Source of the DNA: Pseudomonadota bacterium
GTDB taxonomy: Bacteria > Pseudomonadota > Gammaproteobacteria > Steroidobacterales > Steroidobacteraceae
Assembly (NCBI GenBank): GCA_025355245.1
Contig: JANXZZ010000023.1
Location: forward strand, 1 to 48,984
Length of the DNA: 48,984 bases
Direction: 5' to 3'
The position numbers and the translations under genes were made by a program. Below are positions 33,965 to 44,300 of this stretch, one piece after another; within the stretch, counting starts at the first letter, position 1, and each line of letters starts with the position of its first letter. Below the pieces are notes generated by a model. The model did no database searches, was not told the origin of the DNA, and saw only the letters and a program-made list of their open reading frames with translations.

Positions 33965-34173
33965 GCAGGCCGGGCGCGGGATGTTGACGAAGCTCAGCGA
34001 TGCAACGGTGCCTGGTTAGCGCGCACTTGCGGCGGTGCAAGCGACGGCGCACTACCGGAAGCAGAACGTCGGCCGGCTCGCCGCGTGCAGTGCCCCTCCT
34101 AATTCTCAATAGGTGTCGGGCTCTCATCCGGCCACCTCACGAGACAGCGCCACTTCGACCGCGCGATCGTCCG

Positions 34174-34955
34174 CTACGGCGGTGCTTTCGCGACCGCCCC
34201 GACATTCGCGCTAGTCGCGCTCGATTGCAGCGAGTGGACGGAGCATATGTAGAGTACGACCCCGGCCGCTGAGGCGTGCGCCTCGAAAATCGTCTTGCCG
34301 AAGAAATCCGTGACGTAGCCGAGCTTCATCCCGGCTGCAACGAATGTCCCGCGCTGGACCGGTGGGTAGAAAAGACCCGTCTGCTCGCTCAAGACCGGAA
34401 CGGCGCGCTCCCTCCAGACCGGGCTCTCGATCTCCGGAGCGGGGCCGGGGAGGGCCTTGAGGTAGCGGAGCACGTTCAAACTGCCGTTCACGAAAGCGGC
34501 AATGTCGGCGGGCTCCGTCGTGCCGGCGCGGCCAGCTTCGACGGCGAGGCTCGGCTTGCCGCGCAGCGCAGCCGTGTTGCTCAGATACTTGGATAGCCCG
34601 GCGTCAGTCGACTGCTCCCGATCTAAGATGATGTGATCGAGCCCGAACGCCAGGGCATGTGTCGTGACACTTGGTCTTGCGGGTCGCGCCCGACCGGCGC
34701 CCAGCAACTATGCGGCCGCAAGTTCTCGTCGCGGTCAGCGCCGTGATAGTGGATTAGTTAGTCCGCCTTTTCGATGACCTCCCGGGCAATTGGCCACGAA
34801 GCTCGTTCGGTTTGAGTCCCGTCCGAGCTTCCCGGATGGAACCGGCTCATGCTCTTGCGGTCGATGGGATTGACGTGCGGCACTTTCCGCTCGAAGGATC
34901 GAACGTTAACCAGCGGTAGCAAGATGATGGTCCCCCGTGAGCTTTTGGGCGTCAA
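34174..34955 (-). pseudogene. Succinylglutamate desuccinylase/aspartoacylase-family gene, broken
   Basis: The pieces read in order: RGTIILLPLVNVRSFERKVP, NPIDRKSMSRFHPG, GTQTERASW and REVIEKAD. Then comes an in-frame TAA (34758-34760), followed by LIHYHGADRDENLRPHSCW. A frameshift near 34690 gives HALAFGLDHIILDRE, GKPSLAVEAGRAG, and QTGLFYPPVQRGTFVAAGMK to the C-terminus. This is a zinc carboxypeptidase-like aspartoacylase-family protein. The second metal His is kept (HYHGAD), but the first HxxE-containing part is missing because stops lie directly upstream of 34955. One stop, one frameshift and the missing N-terminus make it a clear pseudogene. Confidence 0.85.
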
Positions 34956-35403
34956 TCACTGCTAGTGCATGCCAGCGTGTCAGGCCCCGATGCAGCAGTT
35001 GTTCTTGATCAGGCACAATCCCTATTCCATAAGCGAGCGCGCTCACGCCTCCGGCTCTAGCGTAGCTTGTCGAAAAAGGAGCAGAACGGCTTCGGTCAAT
35101 GGTTCGACGATCAACTTTGTCGCGGCGCTGCGCTAAGCCGCCTTGATATTTCGGGACTGATCTAAGATTAGCTTACGCCGCCTTTGAGCCAGCCTAGCAT
35201 TCCGGGCAACAATACGACTCCGGATATGAACGCCTTGGGAGTTCGAAATACCCGTGAACTGACCTAGTGACCGCGTTCCGCGCAGCAATATTTGGCGATG
35301 AACGGGACTATATCCGCGACAAAGCGGACCTGCCCATGCTCGGTAGAGCTTGCCGGGTGCACGGCGCGCTACACTGCATTCCGACCATACACAGAGGCGA
35401 CCT
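34956..35403. other. Intergenic region before the LytS-type kinase
   Basis: About 450 bases are without a recognised gene. It may contain the decayed N-terminus of the aspartoacylase-family gene near 34960-35040 and the promoter of the kinase operon. I could not recognise either with confidence. Confidence 0.4.
35393..35397 (+). promoter_or_regulatory. Ribosome-binding site deciding a GTG start
   Basis: AGAGG six bases before GTG at 35404 favours that start of the sensor kinase over an in-frame start at 35350. Confidence 0.55.
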
Positions 35404-36618
35404 GTGACCCGTAGACGCCCGGATGACGCTGAGCAGCCCGCGACGAAGCCTTCATCCATAACGTTGGCTTCGGGCAGAGAGATTTCCAAGGCCAGCCTGT
35501 TCAATGTGCTTCAGGCCGGTGGATGGACGGCCGCGTACGTGGTCTGCTCGTTTGCGGCAGCGCAAATATTTGGCCTGTGGCCGGCGCTGCTAGACACTTT
35601 CATTTGGGCGCTCGTGGGGTGCGTTATCACACTCGGTATACGGCACGTCTATCGACGATCGCGGCGGTTACACCATTCATACCTCGTGTTCGCTGCCATC
35701 GCGCTGACCGCAAGCATGCTGCTGGCGCCACTGTGGTATTCCATCGAACAAGTCACCTTGCGCATGACGATGACTGCGGTGCTACACGTAGATACATGGC
35801 GCTCGTCATTTGAGGCATACGCAGTCAGGGTGGCGCGTGATCCGCTGTTTTTTTCTGTGTACCTATGGCCCTTTTATTCCATCATCCTATTTACGTGGGC
35901 ATCCCTTTATTTTGGGGTCAACGCGATGCTGGATCTCGAATCAGAGCGCGCCAATGTTATTAATGAACGAAAAATGGCCGACACCGCTCGTCTCCGGGTA
36001 TTGCAGTCGAATTTGAACCCGCACTTCCTGTTCAACGCGCTAAACGGTATTGCGACCCTGGTCCGAGAACGAGACTCCATAACCGCTTTGGCTATGGTCG
36101 ATGCACTGGGCACGTTTCTACGGTCAACGTTACAGCGTGTGGATACTCCTGAACTTCGAGTGTCCGAGGAGATCGAGCTGATTGAGCAGTACTTGCGCAT
36201 TCAGAGGTACCGGTTTGGGTCGCGGCTGCACGCTGTGGTCGAGGCCACGCGGGAGGTGCTCGATGCCTTCATTCCAACTCTCATTCTTCAACCTCTGGTC
36301 GAAAATGCGGTTCGCTACAGTGTGCTGCCCCGGGATGCAGGCGGCTCGCTGTGGGTGTCGGTGCGCAAGGAACTCGCGGTATTGGTTGTGTCGGTGGAGG
36401 ACGACGGCTCCGGACTCGAAGGCGGCACACTTGATGCCTTCGGCATGGGCCTGCAAAATTCGTCGGACCGGCTGAAGGCACTGTATGGTTCCGCTGCAAG
36501 CCTGACGATCGGCAGCCGAACTGACGGCACGGGGTGCGCGGTAGTTATCAAACTCCCGTTTAGGCTGACAGCTGTCAGGCAGCCAAATGACAGCGCACCT
36601 GAGGCCGCAGCAGCGTGA
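35404..36618 (+). CDS. LytS/YehU-type membrane sensor histidine kinase
   Basis: This is a 404-residue kinase from the GTG at 35404. The N-terminal half contains four predicted membrane helices (WTAAYVVCSFAAAQIFGLW, LDTFIWALVGCVITLG, YLVFAAIALTASMLLAPL and FFSVYLWPFYSIILFTW). The His-kinase domain carries the phospho-acceptor in LQSNLNPHFLFNALNGI, as in the LytS/His_kinase family. A HATPase follows with LVENAVRYSV, DDGSGL and FGMGLQNSSDRL. No extracellular sensor domain is evident, so the signal may be membrane-borne. Its stop overlaps the start of the LytTR regulator (GTGA), so they form a coupled two-component system. Confidence 0.9.
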   Translation: MTRRRPDDAEQPATKPSSITLASGREISKASLFNVLQAGGWTAAYVVCSFAAAQIFGLWPALLDTFIWALVGCVITLGIRHVYRRSRRLHHSYLVFAAIALTASMLLAPLWYSIEQVTLRMTMTAVLHVDTWRSSFEAYAVRVARDPLFFSVYLWPFYSIILFTWASLYFGVNAMLDLESERANVINERKMADTARLRVLQSNLNPHFLFNALNGIATLVRERDSITALAMVDALGTFLRSTLQRVDTPELRVSEEIELIEQYLRIQRYRFGSRLHAVVEATREVLDAFIPTLILQPLVENAVRYSVLPRDAGGSLWVSVRKELAVLVVSVEDDGSGLEGGTLDAFGMGLQNSSDRLKALYGSAASLTIGSRTDGTGCAVVIKLPFRLTAVRQPNDSAPEAAAA

Positions 36619-37400
36619 GGATTCGCACGATCATCGCGGATGACGAGGAGCTTGCGCGTCGGGGTCTCAGGGCGCTTTCGCAACGATGCGAAGGCGTCGA
36701 ACTGATCTGCGAGTGCCGTAACGGGCGAGAAGCCGTAGACGCGATTCACCGACATCGGCCGGACTTGGTGTTCTTGGACGTTCAGATGCCGGGAAAGACG
36801 GGGTTCGATGTCATCAGTGCCATTGCCGATGGCCAACGCCCGCACGTGGTATTCGTGACGGCGTATGACAAATTTGCGCTGCGGGCTTTTGAAGTGCATG
36901 CGCTGGATTATCTCCTGAAGCCCGTCAACGAGGAGCGGTTCGATGCGGCGGTGGCACGTGTGCGAGAGGCGATGTCGCACGCGACGGACAGCGCAATGAT
37001 TCAGCGCGTTCGACAGGCGGCAGTCGATCCACAGGTAGTACCCGCATCATTGACGGCGTCGGCCGTAGATCGCCTTCCGATCAAGGCAAACGACGGGCGG
37101 ATATTGGTTATTCGCGTGCTCGATATAGACTGGATCGAGGCGGACGGAGACTATGTATCGGTCCATGCGAAGGGCAAGACCTGGTTGATCCGCGAAACCA
37201 TCGCCGCCATGGAACTTCGGCTGGCGCTATCCGGATTTGCGCGAATTCACCGCTCCACGCTAGTGAATGCCGAACGGGTGAGGGAACTTCGGCCTCTCGA
37301 CAAGGGCGAATATACAGTGGTACTCAATGATGGTACGGAACTCAAACTGACGCGGAACTACCGAGCGTCTGTTGAACGACTGGTCGGGGCGAATCTGTAA
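36615..37400 (+). CDS. LytTR-type response regulator
   Basis: This is a 261-residue regulator partnered with the kinase upstream through a GTGA overlap. The receiver has all key residues: the acidic ADDEE near the N-terminus, D55 in LVFLDVQMPG, Thr in VFVTAYD and K102 in DYLLKPV. The C-terminal LytTR DNA-binding domain (from about 155) reads IDWIEADGDYVSVHA, FARIHRSTLVNAERV and LKLTRNYRASVERL. LytTR regulators usually bind paired short direct repeats and act on one or a few nearby genes; no candidate operator was identified here. Confidence 0.93.
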   Translation: MRIRTIIADDEELARRGLRALSQRCEGVELICECRNGREAVDAIHRHRPDLVFLDVQMPGKTGFDVISAIADGQRPHVVFVTAYDKFALRAFEVHALDYLLKPVNEERFDAAVARVREAMSHATDSAMIQRVRQAAVDPQVVPASLTASAVDRLPIKANDGRILVIRVLDIDWIEADGDYVSVHAKGKTWLIRETIAAMELRLALSGFARIHRSTLVNAERVRELRPLDKGEYTVVLNDGTELKLTRNYRASVERLVGANL

Positions 37401-38164
37401 GCCTCCCAATCGACGCCGGGTGGGCGTCCGCCTGCATCTCTCACCGTCTGTAAAACCCCCTCTCGTCGACTGGGATTGCGGGAAGCATTTGCTGAGCGAT
37501 CTAGAGCATGGAGTTTGAGCGGACGCGTAAAACATCAGAGCAAACGGTTGGGCGACCGATCGGCCCGCAAGGGCCGCGTGTCCGCTTGCTGGATGGTCCG
37601 TGCCGGATGTTGGTGTAACAATGACTTGACTGTTCCCGCGTCAGGCACGCAAGGCCACGCGCGAGTACGGGTTACCGAATTTAAAATCCATTGCATAGTG
37701 GATCGTGGGACCCGGAAGACTGTAGGGAAGAGGGAATCAGGCGACGCGAAGTCAGTCGAACTCCGCGACGCGTCAAGCCGTCCACTGCACAATGCTGCGT
37801 GTTTTCAGTGCAGAATCTCAGGTGGCCGCATTTGGACGTCCTCCATATCCACTTTATCGTGTCTTTGGTCCACCGCGTCGCAAAGTGACACACGCCAGTG
37901 ATTCTCGATCGTAAACTAGCGCTGTGTTGTGTCGGTAGCGATGTTGACGTGGGATCAGATAGCGAGGCACGACTATGCGCTTAGTTAAGGAATCGCAGAT
38001 GTCGAACGGCGTTGCCCTGCCTCGAAGTCTTCGCTGCTCAGTCGGTCTGCGAGAACCAAACTGGCACAAGTCGTGGGGAGCGAAACGGTCAGGCCGACAG
38101 CAGTCGGAATGGCTCTGCGCATTGTGACTTCGAAGGCTGGGGAACTTCAAGGGAGAACGGAGCA
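37401..38164. other. Long intergenic region
   Basis: About 760 bases lie between the LytTR regulator and the Tat-exported SnoaL-like gene. Small open frames on both strands lack motifs. The interval is less GC-rich than the genes around it. It probably contains the promoter of the downstream gene, where GGGAGAACGGAGC precedes ATG 38165. LytTR direct repeats were looked for by eye and not found. Confidence 0.4.
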
Positions 38165-38638
38165 ATGACAGCAAAGGCAATGTCGCGTCGGGACATACTG
38201 GAGGCAGGTGCCGGCATACTGATTGTAACGGCGGGCGTGCCGCAGATGGCGGGTGCAGCGACAAGACTGCTTTCGAAGAGGGAGGAAGTGGTCCGGAACT
38301 ACTATGCCGCGTGGGATAGAAAGGACTGGCCGCGACTCGATCGTTTGCTCACGGACGGCTTCACATTTTCAAGCCCACTCGACGATCACATCAGCAAGAA
38401 CGAATACAAGGCCGGGTACTGGGACACGCAGATCGCCTATATCGACCAGTTTGACCTCAAACAGGTAATGGCGACGGATAACGAGGCATTCGTGATGTAC
38501 ATCTGCCATACCGCAAACGGGAAGACATTCCAGAACGTGGAGTATTTTCAGCTTCGCGGAGGCAAGGTAAGCGCGGTCGAATGTTACTTCGGTGGGAAAG
38601 CTAGCTTTCCCTCAGCGGTGAGCACGGGGAAAGGATAG
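38165..38638 (+). CDS. Tat-exported SnoaL/NTF2-like protein
   Basis: This is a 157-residue protein. The N-terminus SRRDILEAGAGILIVTAG is a twin-arginine signal (S-R-R-x-I-L) with a hydrophobic core and probable cleavage after AGA. The mature part is a SnoaL-like NTF2 fold: EVVRNYYAAWDRKDWPRLDR, LLTDGFTFSSPLDD, then F-x-FQ-V strands and EYFQLRGGKVSAVECYFGG. These folds serve as small-molecule binding proteins or isomerases; the substrate is unknown. Folding before export suggests a cofactor or rapid folding. The start at 38165 has GGAG close upstream; the open frame extends further with no signal. It sits between two LytTR regulators and could be their target or effector. Confidence 0.8.
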   Translation: MTAKAMSRRDILEAGAGILIVTAGVPQMAGAATRLLSKREEVVRNYYAAWDRKDWPRLDRLLTDGFTFSSPLDDHISKNEYKAGYWDTQIAYIDQFDLKQVMATDNEAFVMYICHTANGKTFQNVEYFQLRGGKVSAVECYFGGKASFPSAVSTGKG

Positions 38639-38721
38639 CGCCGTGGTGTCGCATTGCGCCCTGTGCACGACCATGGCACTTGGCCCGGTGCTTATCTGAG
38701 CAATCACGCCAGAGAACTTCT

Positions 38722-39510
38722 GTGAAGCTATTGATCGTGGAGGACCAAGTCGATGCTCGAGAAAGCCTCATTCGACTCTGTGAGGGCCGCGATGACGTGC
38801 AAGTGGTCGGCGAAACCAACTGCGGCAAGGCTGCCATCGATGCGGCGGACCGGCTGAATCCGGACATAGTGCTCCTGGATGTGCAACTACCGGACATGTC
38901 AGGGTTCGAACTCTTGCGAGCGGTGCGAGCGGAGACCCATCCCTTGGGCATTATGATCTCCCACGGCGCTGACCATGCCACCAGGGCTTTCGATGAGGGC
39001 GCCATCGATTACTTCGTGATGCCCGTTACAGCAATGCGCTTTGACGTCGCAATGTCCCGCGCCCGCTATCGATTCAATGGGATGTCACTCGGTGACAGCC
39101 GCGTGATATCGACGCCCTTAGAGACCCGCGATGCGGCGCCGTTTCCGCCACGATTTGTAGTGGGGGAGCGGCAGCGGCGACTCTATCCGCTCGATCCGAA
39201 GTCGATCGATTACATCGAGTCGGACGGTAACTATGTCACCTTGCGCGTCGGTAAAGCGGAATATCTGCGCCGCGATTCCATCAAAAGTTTGTCGACCCAG
39301 CTTGCAGACTTAGGATTTCTTCGTATCGATCGATCGCTGCTCGTGAATTCCGCCGCCGTGGCCTATGCCGAGGTGGCGGGGCACGGAACCTACGCGTTGA
39401 CGCTCACGTCCGGGGTTTGCCTGCACTCCACCGCCGCCTACCGTGATTCAATCCTGCGGGTTATCCCGCTGCCTGCGTTGACGAAGCGTCACGTCTACCT
39501 GGTGTCCTAG
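38722..39510 (+). CDS. LytTR-type response regulator with atypical receiver
   Basis: This is a 262-residue protein from the GTG at 38722. The receiver keeps the acidic patch (IVEDQ) and D53 in VLLDVQLPD. The conserved Thr/Ser position is S80 (IMISHGAD), and the nearly invariant Lys of the 'KP' motif is Met (DYFVMPV, M100). Loss of that Lys usually weakens or changes phosphorylation-driven switching. The LytTR domain is intact: SIDYIESDGNYVTLRV, FLRIDRSLLVNSAAV, and a C-terminal TAAYRDSILRVIP. No kinase gene is adjacent, so it is an orphan. The nearest kinase is LytS-like at 35404-36618. Confidence 0.88.
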   Translation: MKLLIVEDQVDARESLIRLCEGRDDVQVVGETNCGKAAIDAADRLNPDIVLLDVQLPDMSGFELLRAVRAETHPLGIMISHGADHATRAFDEGAIDYFVMPVTAMRFDVAMSRARYRFNGMSLGDSRVISTPLETRDAAPFPPRFVVGERQRRLYPLDPKSIDYIESDGNYVTLRVGKAEYLRRDSIKSLSTQLADLGFLRIDRSLLVNSAAVAYAEVAGHGTYALTLTSGVCLHSTAAYRDSILRVIPLPALTKRHVYLVS

Positions 39511-39613
39511 AGGTCCACAGAGTTCATGTCGAGGATGGATGGGTTCGTCACGCTGGCGGCGTGAGTCATCCCAAAGTGGCGCTACCGGTTGTGAGCGCTG
39601 CTACTTTCGAAAG

Positions 39614-40669
39614 ATGAGATTGGCAGATCGTATCGCGCAGTGTCGTACGCCCTTCCTCGTCGAGAGCACGAAGGACGGCGCTGTCACTCAGTTGAGTGGC
39701 GCGACTGCGTTGTCCAAAGACATTGCCGAGTGCGCCACTCGATATGTGTTGAGCGATGATCTGACGCGCTTGTGCACGGCTCTCGCCTACTCGAAAGGGG
39801 CGAGTACGCTCGCGTGTTCAGACCTGCTACACGTGCCGACTGAGCGCGTTTGGGTGGAATGGGCTGACGCTCCCTGGCTGAACGAGCTCGCGCTTTACGG
39901 TTTCAAAGGTCCAGCAGACGCGGCTCGCTCGGGCCGCGTGGGTGTCTTCGTTCGATCCACCCCCCGAGGTCGCCAAGGCCTTTTGAGAACATTCTGGGCT
40001 GACGGTGGTGAGTCGGAGACGACTGTGCTTGCCAGCAGTATGGAAGCGTACTTCGATTTCGACACCCTGGACGGCGAGGAGCCGGGGGTTGTTGGCCGGC
40101 AGGAGCGATCCTCGATTTGCGTCTCCGATGATAGTCTCGGGGGTGCGGATATCCTGCGGCGCTGTTTTCGCTTCCGCTACGAGCGCTCTTGGCAAGACTA
40201 CTATGCCAAGGCGCAATTGACGTCGGATCAAGCCGCCGCCGTCGCTCATCATTCGCTGGGTACGATCGCGATCGGCGTACCCGTAGTGCTGGCCTTCTTC
40301 CTGCTGCTCGTCACGCGTCCTGGATTGCCGCGTCGACCACTGATGCTCGAGCGTCTGAATCGTGCGCGCGCCAAGTCAGGAAAAGCCGCACTGCTTGAAC
40401 AAATGGAGGTCTTTGCCCCATTGCTACCGGAGTACAAATCCGCGCGCGGCAGCCGATCTGGAACACCGCCACCATCGCGTCGGCTGCACCATGTACGCGG
40501 CCATCTGGTGCGACGAGGCAGCAAGCTGTTTTGGCGAGTGCCTCATCTGCGCGGCAGCGCAAGGGCAGGCGTGATACGGACCCGAACGGTAACGTGGCAC
40601 GTCGATCCATCGACCTCCCCATCGAGAAGCGTCACCCATTCCGAACCATCGACCACTCGAATCTCCTGA
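39614..40669 (+). CDS. Membrane protein of unknown function
   Basis: This is a 351-residue protein from the ATG at 39614, preceded by CGAAAG. The N-terminal 200 residues are soluble with several Cys (CRTPFLV, ECATRYVL, LACSDLL). One strong transmembrane helix lies at about 220-240 (IAIGVPVVLAFFLLLVTRPG). The C-terminal part is basic and ends in a segment that looks like a conserved small domain: HHVRGHLVRRGSKLFWRVPH followed by LRGSARAGVIRTRTVTWHV. I have seen that ending in uncharacterised proteins of related bacteria but know no function. It lies about 100 bases after the orphan LytTR regulator on the same strand and may be co-transcribed. Confidence 0.6.
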   Translation: MRLADRIAQCRTPFLVESTKDGAVTQLSGATALSKDIAECATRYVLSDDLTRLCTALAYSKGASTLACSDLLHVPTERVWVEWADAPWLNELALYGFKGPADAARSGRVGVFVRSTPRGRQGLLRTFWADGGESETTVLASSMEAYFDFDTLDGEEPGVVGRQERSSICVSDDSLGGADILRRCFRFRYERSWQDYYAKAQLTSDQAAAVAHHSLGTIAIGVPVVLAFFLLLVTRPGLPRRPLMLERLNRARAKSGKAALLEQMEVFAPLLPEYKSARGSRSGTPPPSRRLHHVRGHLVRRGSKLFWRVPHLRGSARAGVIRTRTVTWHVDPSTSPSRSVTHSEPSTTRIS

Positions 40670-41356
40670 GCACCGGACGTCCGATCGATCATGGCGTCGG
40701 CAGTCAAGATGTACGGAACCGGTATTGGGCGACGGTACGGGCAGTAGCAGGCCTATGGCGGTTCCAGATCACAAATGCGCGCATAGCGCGGCGTGTGATG
40801 CCCGCGACAAACGAGTGGCGAATCTGGTCGCGCGAATCGAGTAACCCGCACTCACGGTAGTTAGCACAAATACCCCGTCCGGCGCCCGGCACTCGCTATC
40901 AATGCTCGGCCAGGCGGAGTACCCGTCTGTCGCGGTGGCGCATCCGGGCCTAGTGCTTTGTGGCACTCCCGCCCAGGGCACGCTTGGATCCCTGCTGGGC
41001 GATCACCTCCCCATTTACGCGCGGTACGGGCCGTAAAGTGGCATTTCATCGGCTAGCCGACGCGCGTCATCACGCTGCGAGCAGCTCTCATCACGCTGCG
41101 AGCAGGCTTCATACCATTGTCGTTCACGTCGATCACCAGCCGGTTATCGTCAAGACAAATGGATCGGCACACGCTGATTTGGCTATGTCGCGGCACCGCA
41201 ACGAGAGCGGTCGCAACGAGCCAGAGTTCACCTCGAGTGAAACAGCAATGAAAAAGCGGAAGGCACTAGGTGGTTGGAGCTGCGCACGAGATCGGTGTCC
41301 GGTCTGCGAGAAATGAATGTCGCGCAATGCGACAAGTTAAAGATGGGGAGATACCT
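40670..41356. other. Intergenic region before the first TonB-dependent receptor
   Basis: About 690 bases are without a recognised gene. The stretch 41067-41105 holds a short tandem repeat, listed separately. Just before the receptor, GGGGAG at 41345-41350 is its ribosome-binding site. No iron-regulator box of the Fur type was recognised. Confidence 0.4.
41067..41105. repeat. Two-copy direct repeat, unit 18 bases, period 21
   Basis: TCATCACGCTGCGAGCAG occurs at 41067-41084 and again, identically, at 41088-41105 with three bases between. It lies in a non-coding stretch about 250 bases upstream of the receptor gene. A 21-base period equals two helical turns, so both copies face the same side of the DNA, as expected of tandem regulator sites; LytTR proteins also use paired direct repeats with about this spacing. 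Confidence 0.8.
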
Positions 41357-44300
41357 ATGCTTCGAAGTCGAACGGCAATTGGCGCAATCGTCACTCGCTT
41401 CTTGATGCGGGCGCTTCGCATTGGACCAATCGATCGCGACGCACCGCAGGCGTCAGCGCTCCACACGCGACGTCGGCCGGGCATCGCCGTAATCGCGGCG
41501 GTTGCGGCCAGCCTCGCGGGAGTCCATGGCGTTGCCCTCGCGCAGGAGCAAGTCCCCACGGCGGCGCCGCCTGCCGCCATGCTCGAGGAGGTTGTTGTCA
41601 CCGGGTCCAGCATCGCGCAGAAGGCCGAGAATTCCTCGCTACCCGTCACGATTCTGACGGATAAGGATATTGCGAAGACCGGCCTTACCACTGCGACCGA
41701 CCTGCTGCAGAACCTTCCGGCAATGCAGGGCTTCGTGCCGGCCTCGAGTTCCGTCAATGGCGGCGGCGCCGGCGTGACGACCGCGGCGCTGCACGCGCTG
41801 CCGTCGAAGTACACGCTCGTGCTGATCGACGGCCAGCGCGTCGCGCCGTTGGCCCTTGGCACCGTGCAGGGTGGTGGATTCGGCGTCAACCTCGAGAGCA
41901 TTCCGTTGGATGCGGTCGAGCGGGTCGAGGTGCTGACTGACGGTGCGTCGGCGCTTTACGGCGCCGACGCAGTCGCGGGCGTCGTCAACTTCATCCTCAA
42001 GAAGAACCGGACCGACGGCAGCGTTTTCTATAACGCTTCAATTCCGGGCCAGCCGGGCGGCGGCGCCTGGAACGCGGGCGTGACTAAGGGATTCGGTGAC
42101 CTCAAGACTGACGGCTACAACCTGCTGTTCACCTTCAGCCACGACATCCAGAACAAGCTGCAGGCTTCCGACCGTGCGGTGTCGCGGCAAGGCGCGTACT
42201 TCCCGTTCTCGGTTGGCGGCACTAACTACATCTATAACAACCGCACGTCGAATACCGAACCGGCGAACGTTATCTTGTCGCAGGCCGGCGGGCTCAGCTA
42301 CAACCCGTTCTATGTCGCGAACGGAAATTGCGGCAATGGCCCGCTCGCGGCACCGCTAACGACGGCGTCCGGCACCACGTGCCGGTTCAACTATTCGGCA
42401 ACCGTAGAAGATATCCCGACGTCAACCCGCGACAGCGGCCTGCTGAAGGGGACGTTCAAGGTTGGCGACAACACGACGCTTTGGGCCGAGATCATGGTGT
42501 CGCAGTTCGACCTCGTGTCTCAGTACGCGCCGCCGGCGCAGCCGCTCGGCTTTGGCCCGACCGCGCTGTCGACACTGTGGAACGCCTACGTGGTCGGAAA
42601 TCCGTTGCTGACCGCGGCCGGTTATACCGCCTGCACGACCGCGCAGGCGCAGTCGGTTGCCGGCTGCCCCGCTGGCAGCATTACGCGCGGCACCCTCGGC
42701 TACCGCGCGGTATCGGCCGGTGGCCGCACCGACGACTTCGCCACGCTCGCACGGCACATCGCCGTGGGAATCGACTCCAGCATCGGCGACTGGGAGCTGA
42801 AGGGCCGGATTGTGCAGTCGCATAGCAAGTTTACCGACACGGCGGCCGGCGGATTCCTGGACTTCAGCCAGTTCCAATCGGCAATCCAGTCGGGTGCGTA
42901 CGACCCGGTTTTGGCACAGGGCTCGAGCTCGATCCAGGGCGCGATCCTGCACTCGCAGTTCGACGCCCAGTACTCGGACCTGACCAGCTTCGAGCTCAAT
43001 GCGCAGCACAAGCTGTTTGACTTGGGCGGCGGTCCGTCGGTCCTCTCGCTGGGTGCAGAGTACGCGCTGACCAAGTACAAGACAGACTTCAGCCCGTTGT
43101 TTCTGGCGCAGAGCGGCTTCTCGACACAGCCGAATTCCTCCGACTACCCGGTCGGCGGAAACTACGGTCAAATACCCTTCGAGGCGGACCGGACCAACTA
43201 CGGTCTGTTCGCGGAATGGCTGCTGCCGATCCTTCCGAACTTTAATGTCACTGCGTCTGCGCGCTATGACAGCTATGCACGGGTGCACAGTACGACGGTG
43301 TTCTCGACGACGGCCGACCCGGTAACCGGCCTGCAAGACCAGATTGCGCCGTCGGATCGCGGCAATACGTTCAGCGACACAACCTACAAGCTCTCGTTTC
43401 ACTACCAGCCGATCGACATGGTGGCGGTGCGCGGCTCGGTCGGCACCGGCTTCCGTGCGCCGGCGCTGAATGACATCGCAGGCGCCGTGTCGTTCGGTGG
43501 CTCGACCTCCGGCAGCTATCCCTGCCCGTTCCCGGGCTCGAGCGGTTGTCTGCCGGGCAGCGCCCAGTACGACCTGCTGTCGGGTCCGAATGGGCTGTCG
43601 GGCGCCGCCGGCCTGAAGCCGGAAAAGTCGACGCAGTGGACCTTGGGGGTGCGGGTCACTCCGGTGCCGAGCCTGTCGCTCGGCCTCGACCTCTGGAGCG
43701 TGAAGGTCACGAACCAGGTCGAGTCTTCCGGTATCGCCGAGCAAGTGGCGTTCAATAATCCACAGCAGTACGCCGCCTTGTTCGTCAATCCGTACCAGGA
43801 CCCGGCCGGGTTTCAGACCATCGCGCTGCAGCAGATTCCGTTCAACGGCGGTGAGGCGACATACTCGGGCCTCGACTGGAACGTCAACTTCCGCACTGAC
43901 GTCGGGATCGGCCTGCTACGTGCGGACTGGACCGGAACGTACATGCTGAAGCAGCAGTACACGAACGGCCCGGGCATGCCGACGCTGACCGATCTGGGCG
44001 TGAACGGCCCGGACCAGCAGGTCGTCTTCAAGACGATCTCGCATCTGGCGCTGAGCCTGCAGACGGGCCCGTGGACCAACACCCTGAGCGCGCACTACCG
44101 GTCCGGGTATCAGGACATTGCGTACACGGCGGGCAATGCCATTGTCTTCACCCAGGCGGCTGGCGGCGGGCTGGGCGCGCCAACGGCGTTCCCGGGTCTG
44201 CAGGTGCCGGCGTTCACGACCTACGATTGGCAGACCGTGCTCGAGGCCCGCGACAATCTGCAGCTGACTTTCGGCATCAAGAACCTGACGGACAAGGCTC

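Noticed and set aside
41067-41105. Possible minimal CRISPR array
   Set aside because: There are only two repeats with a 3-base gap and no cas genes; spacer length is far too short.
42422-43744. A 440-codon open frame on the minus strand
   Set aside because: It lies wholly inside the TonB receptor gene on the opposite strand and has chance composition.
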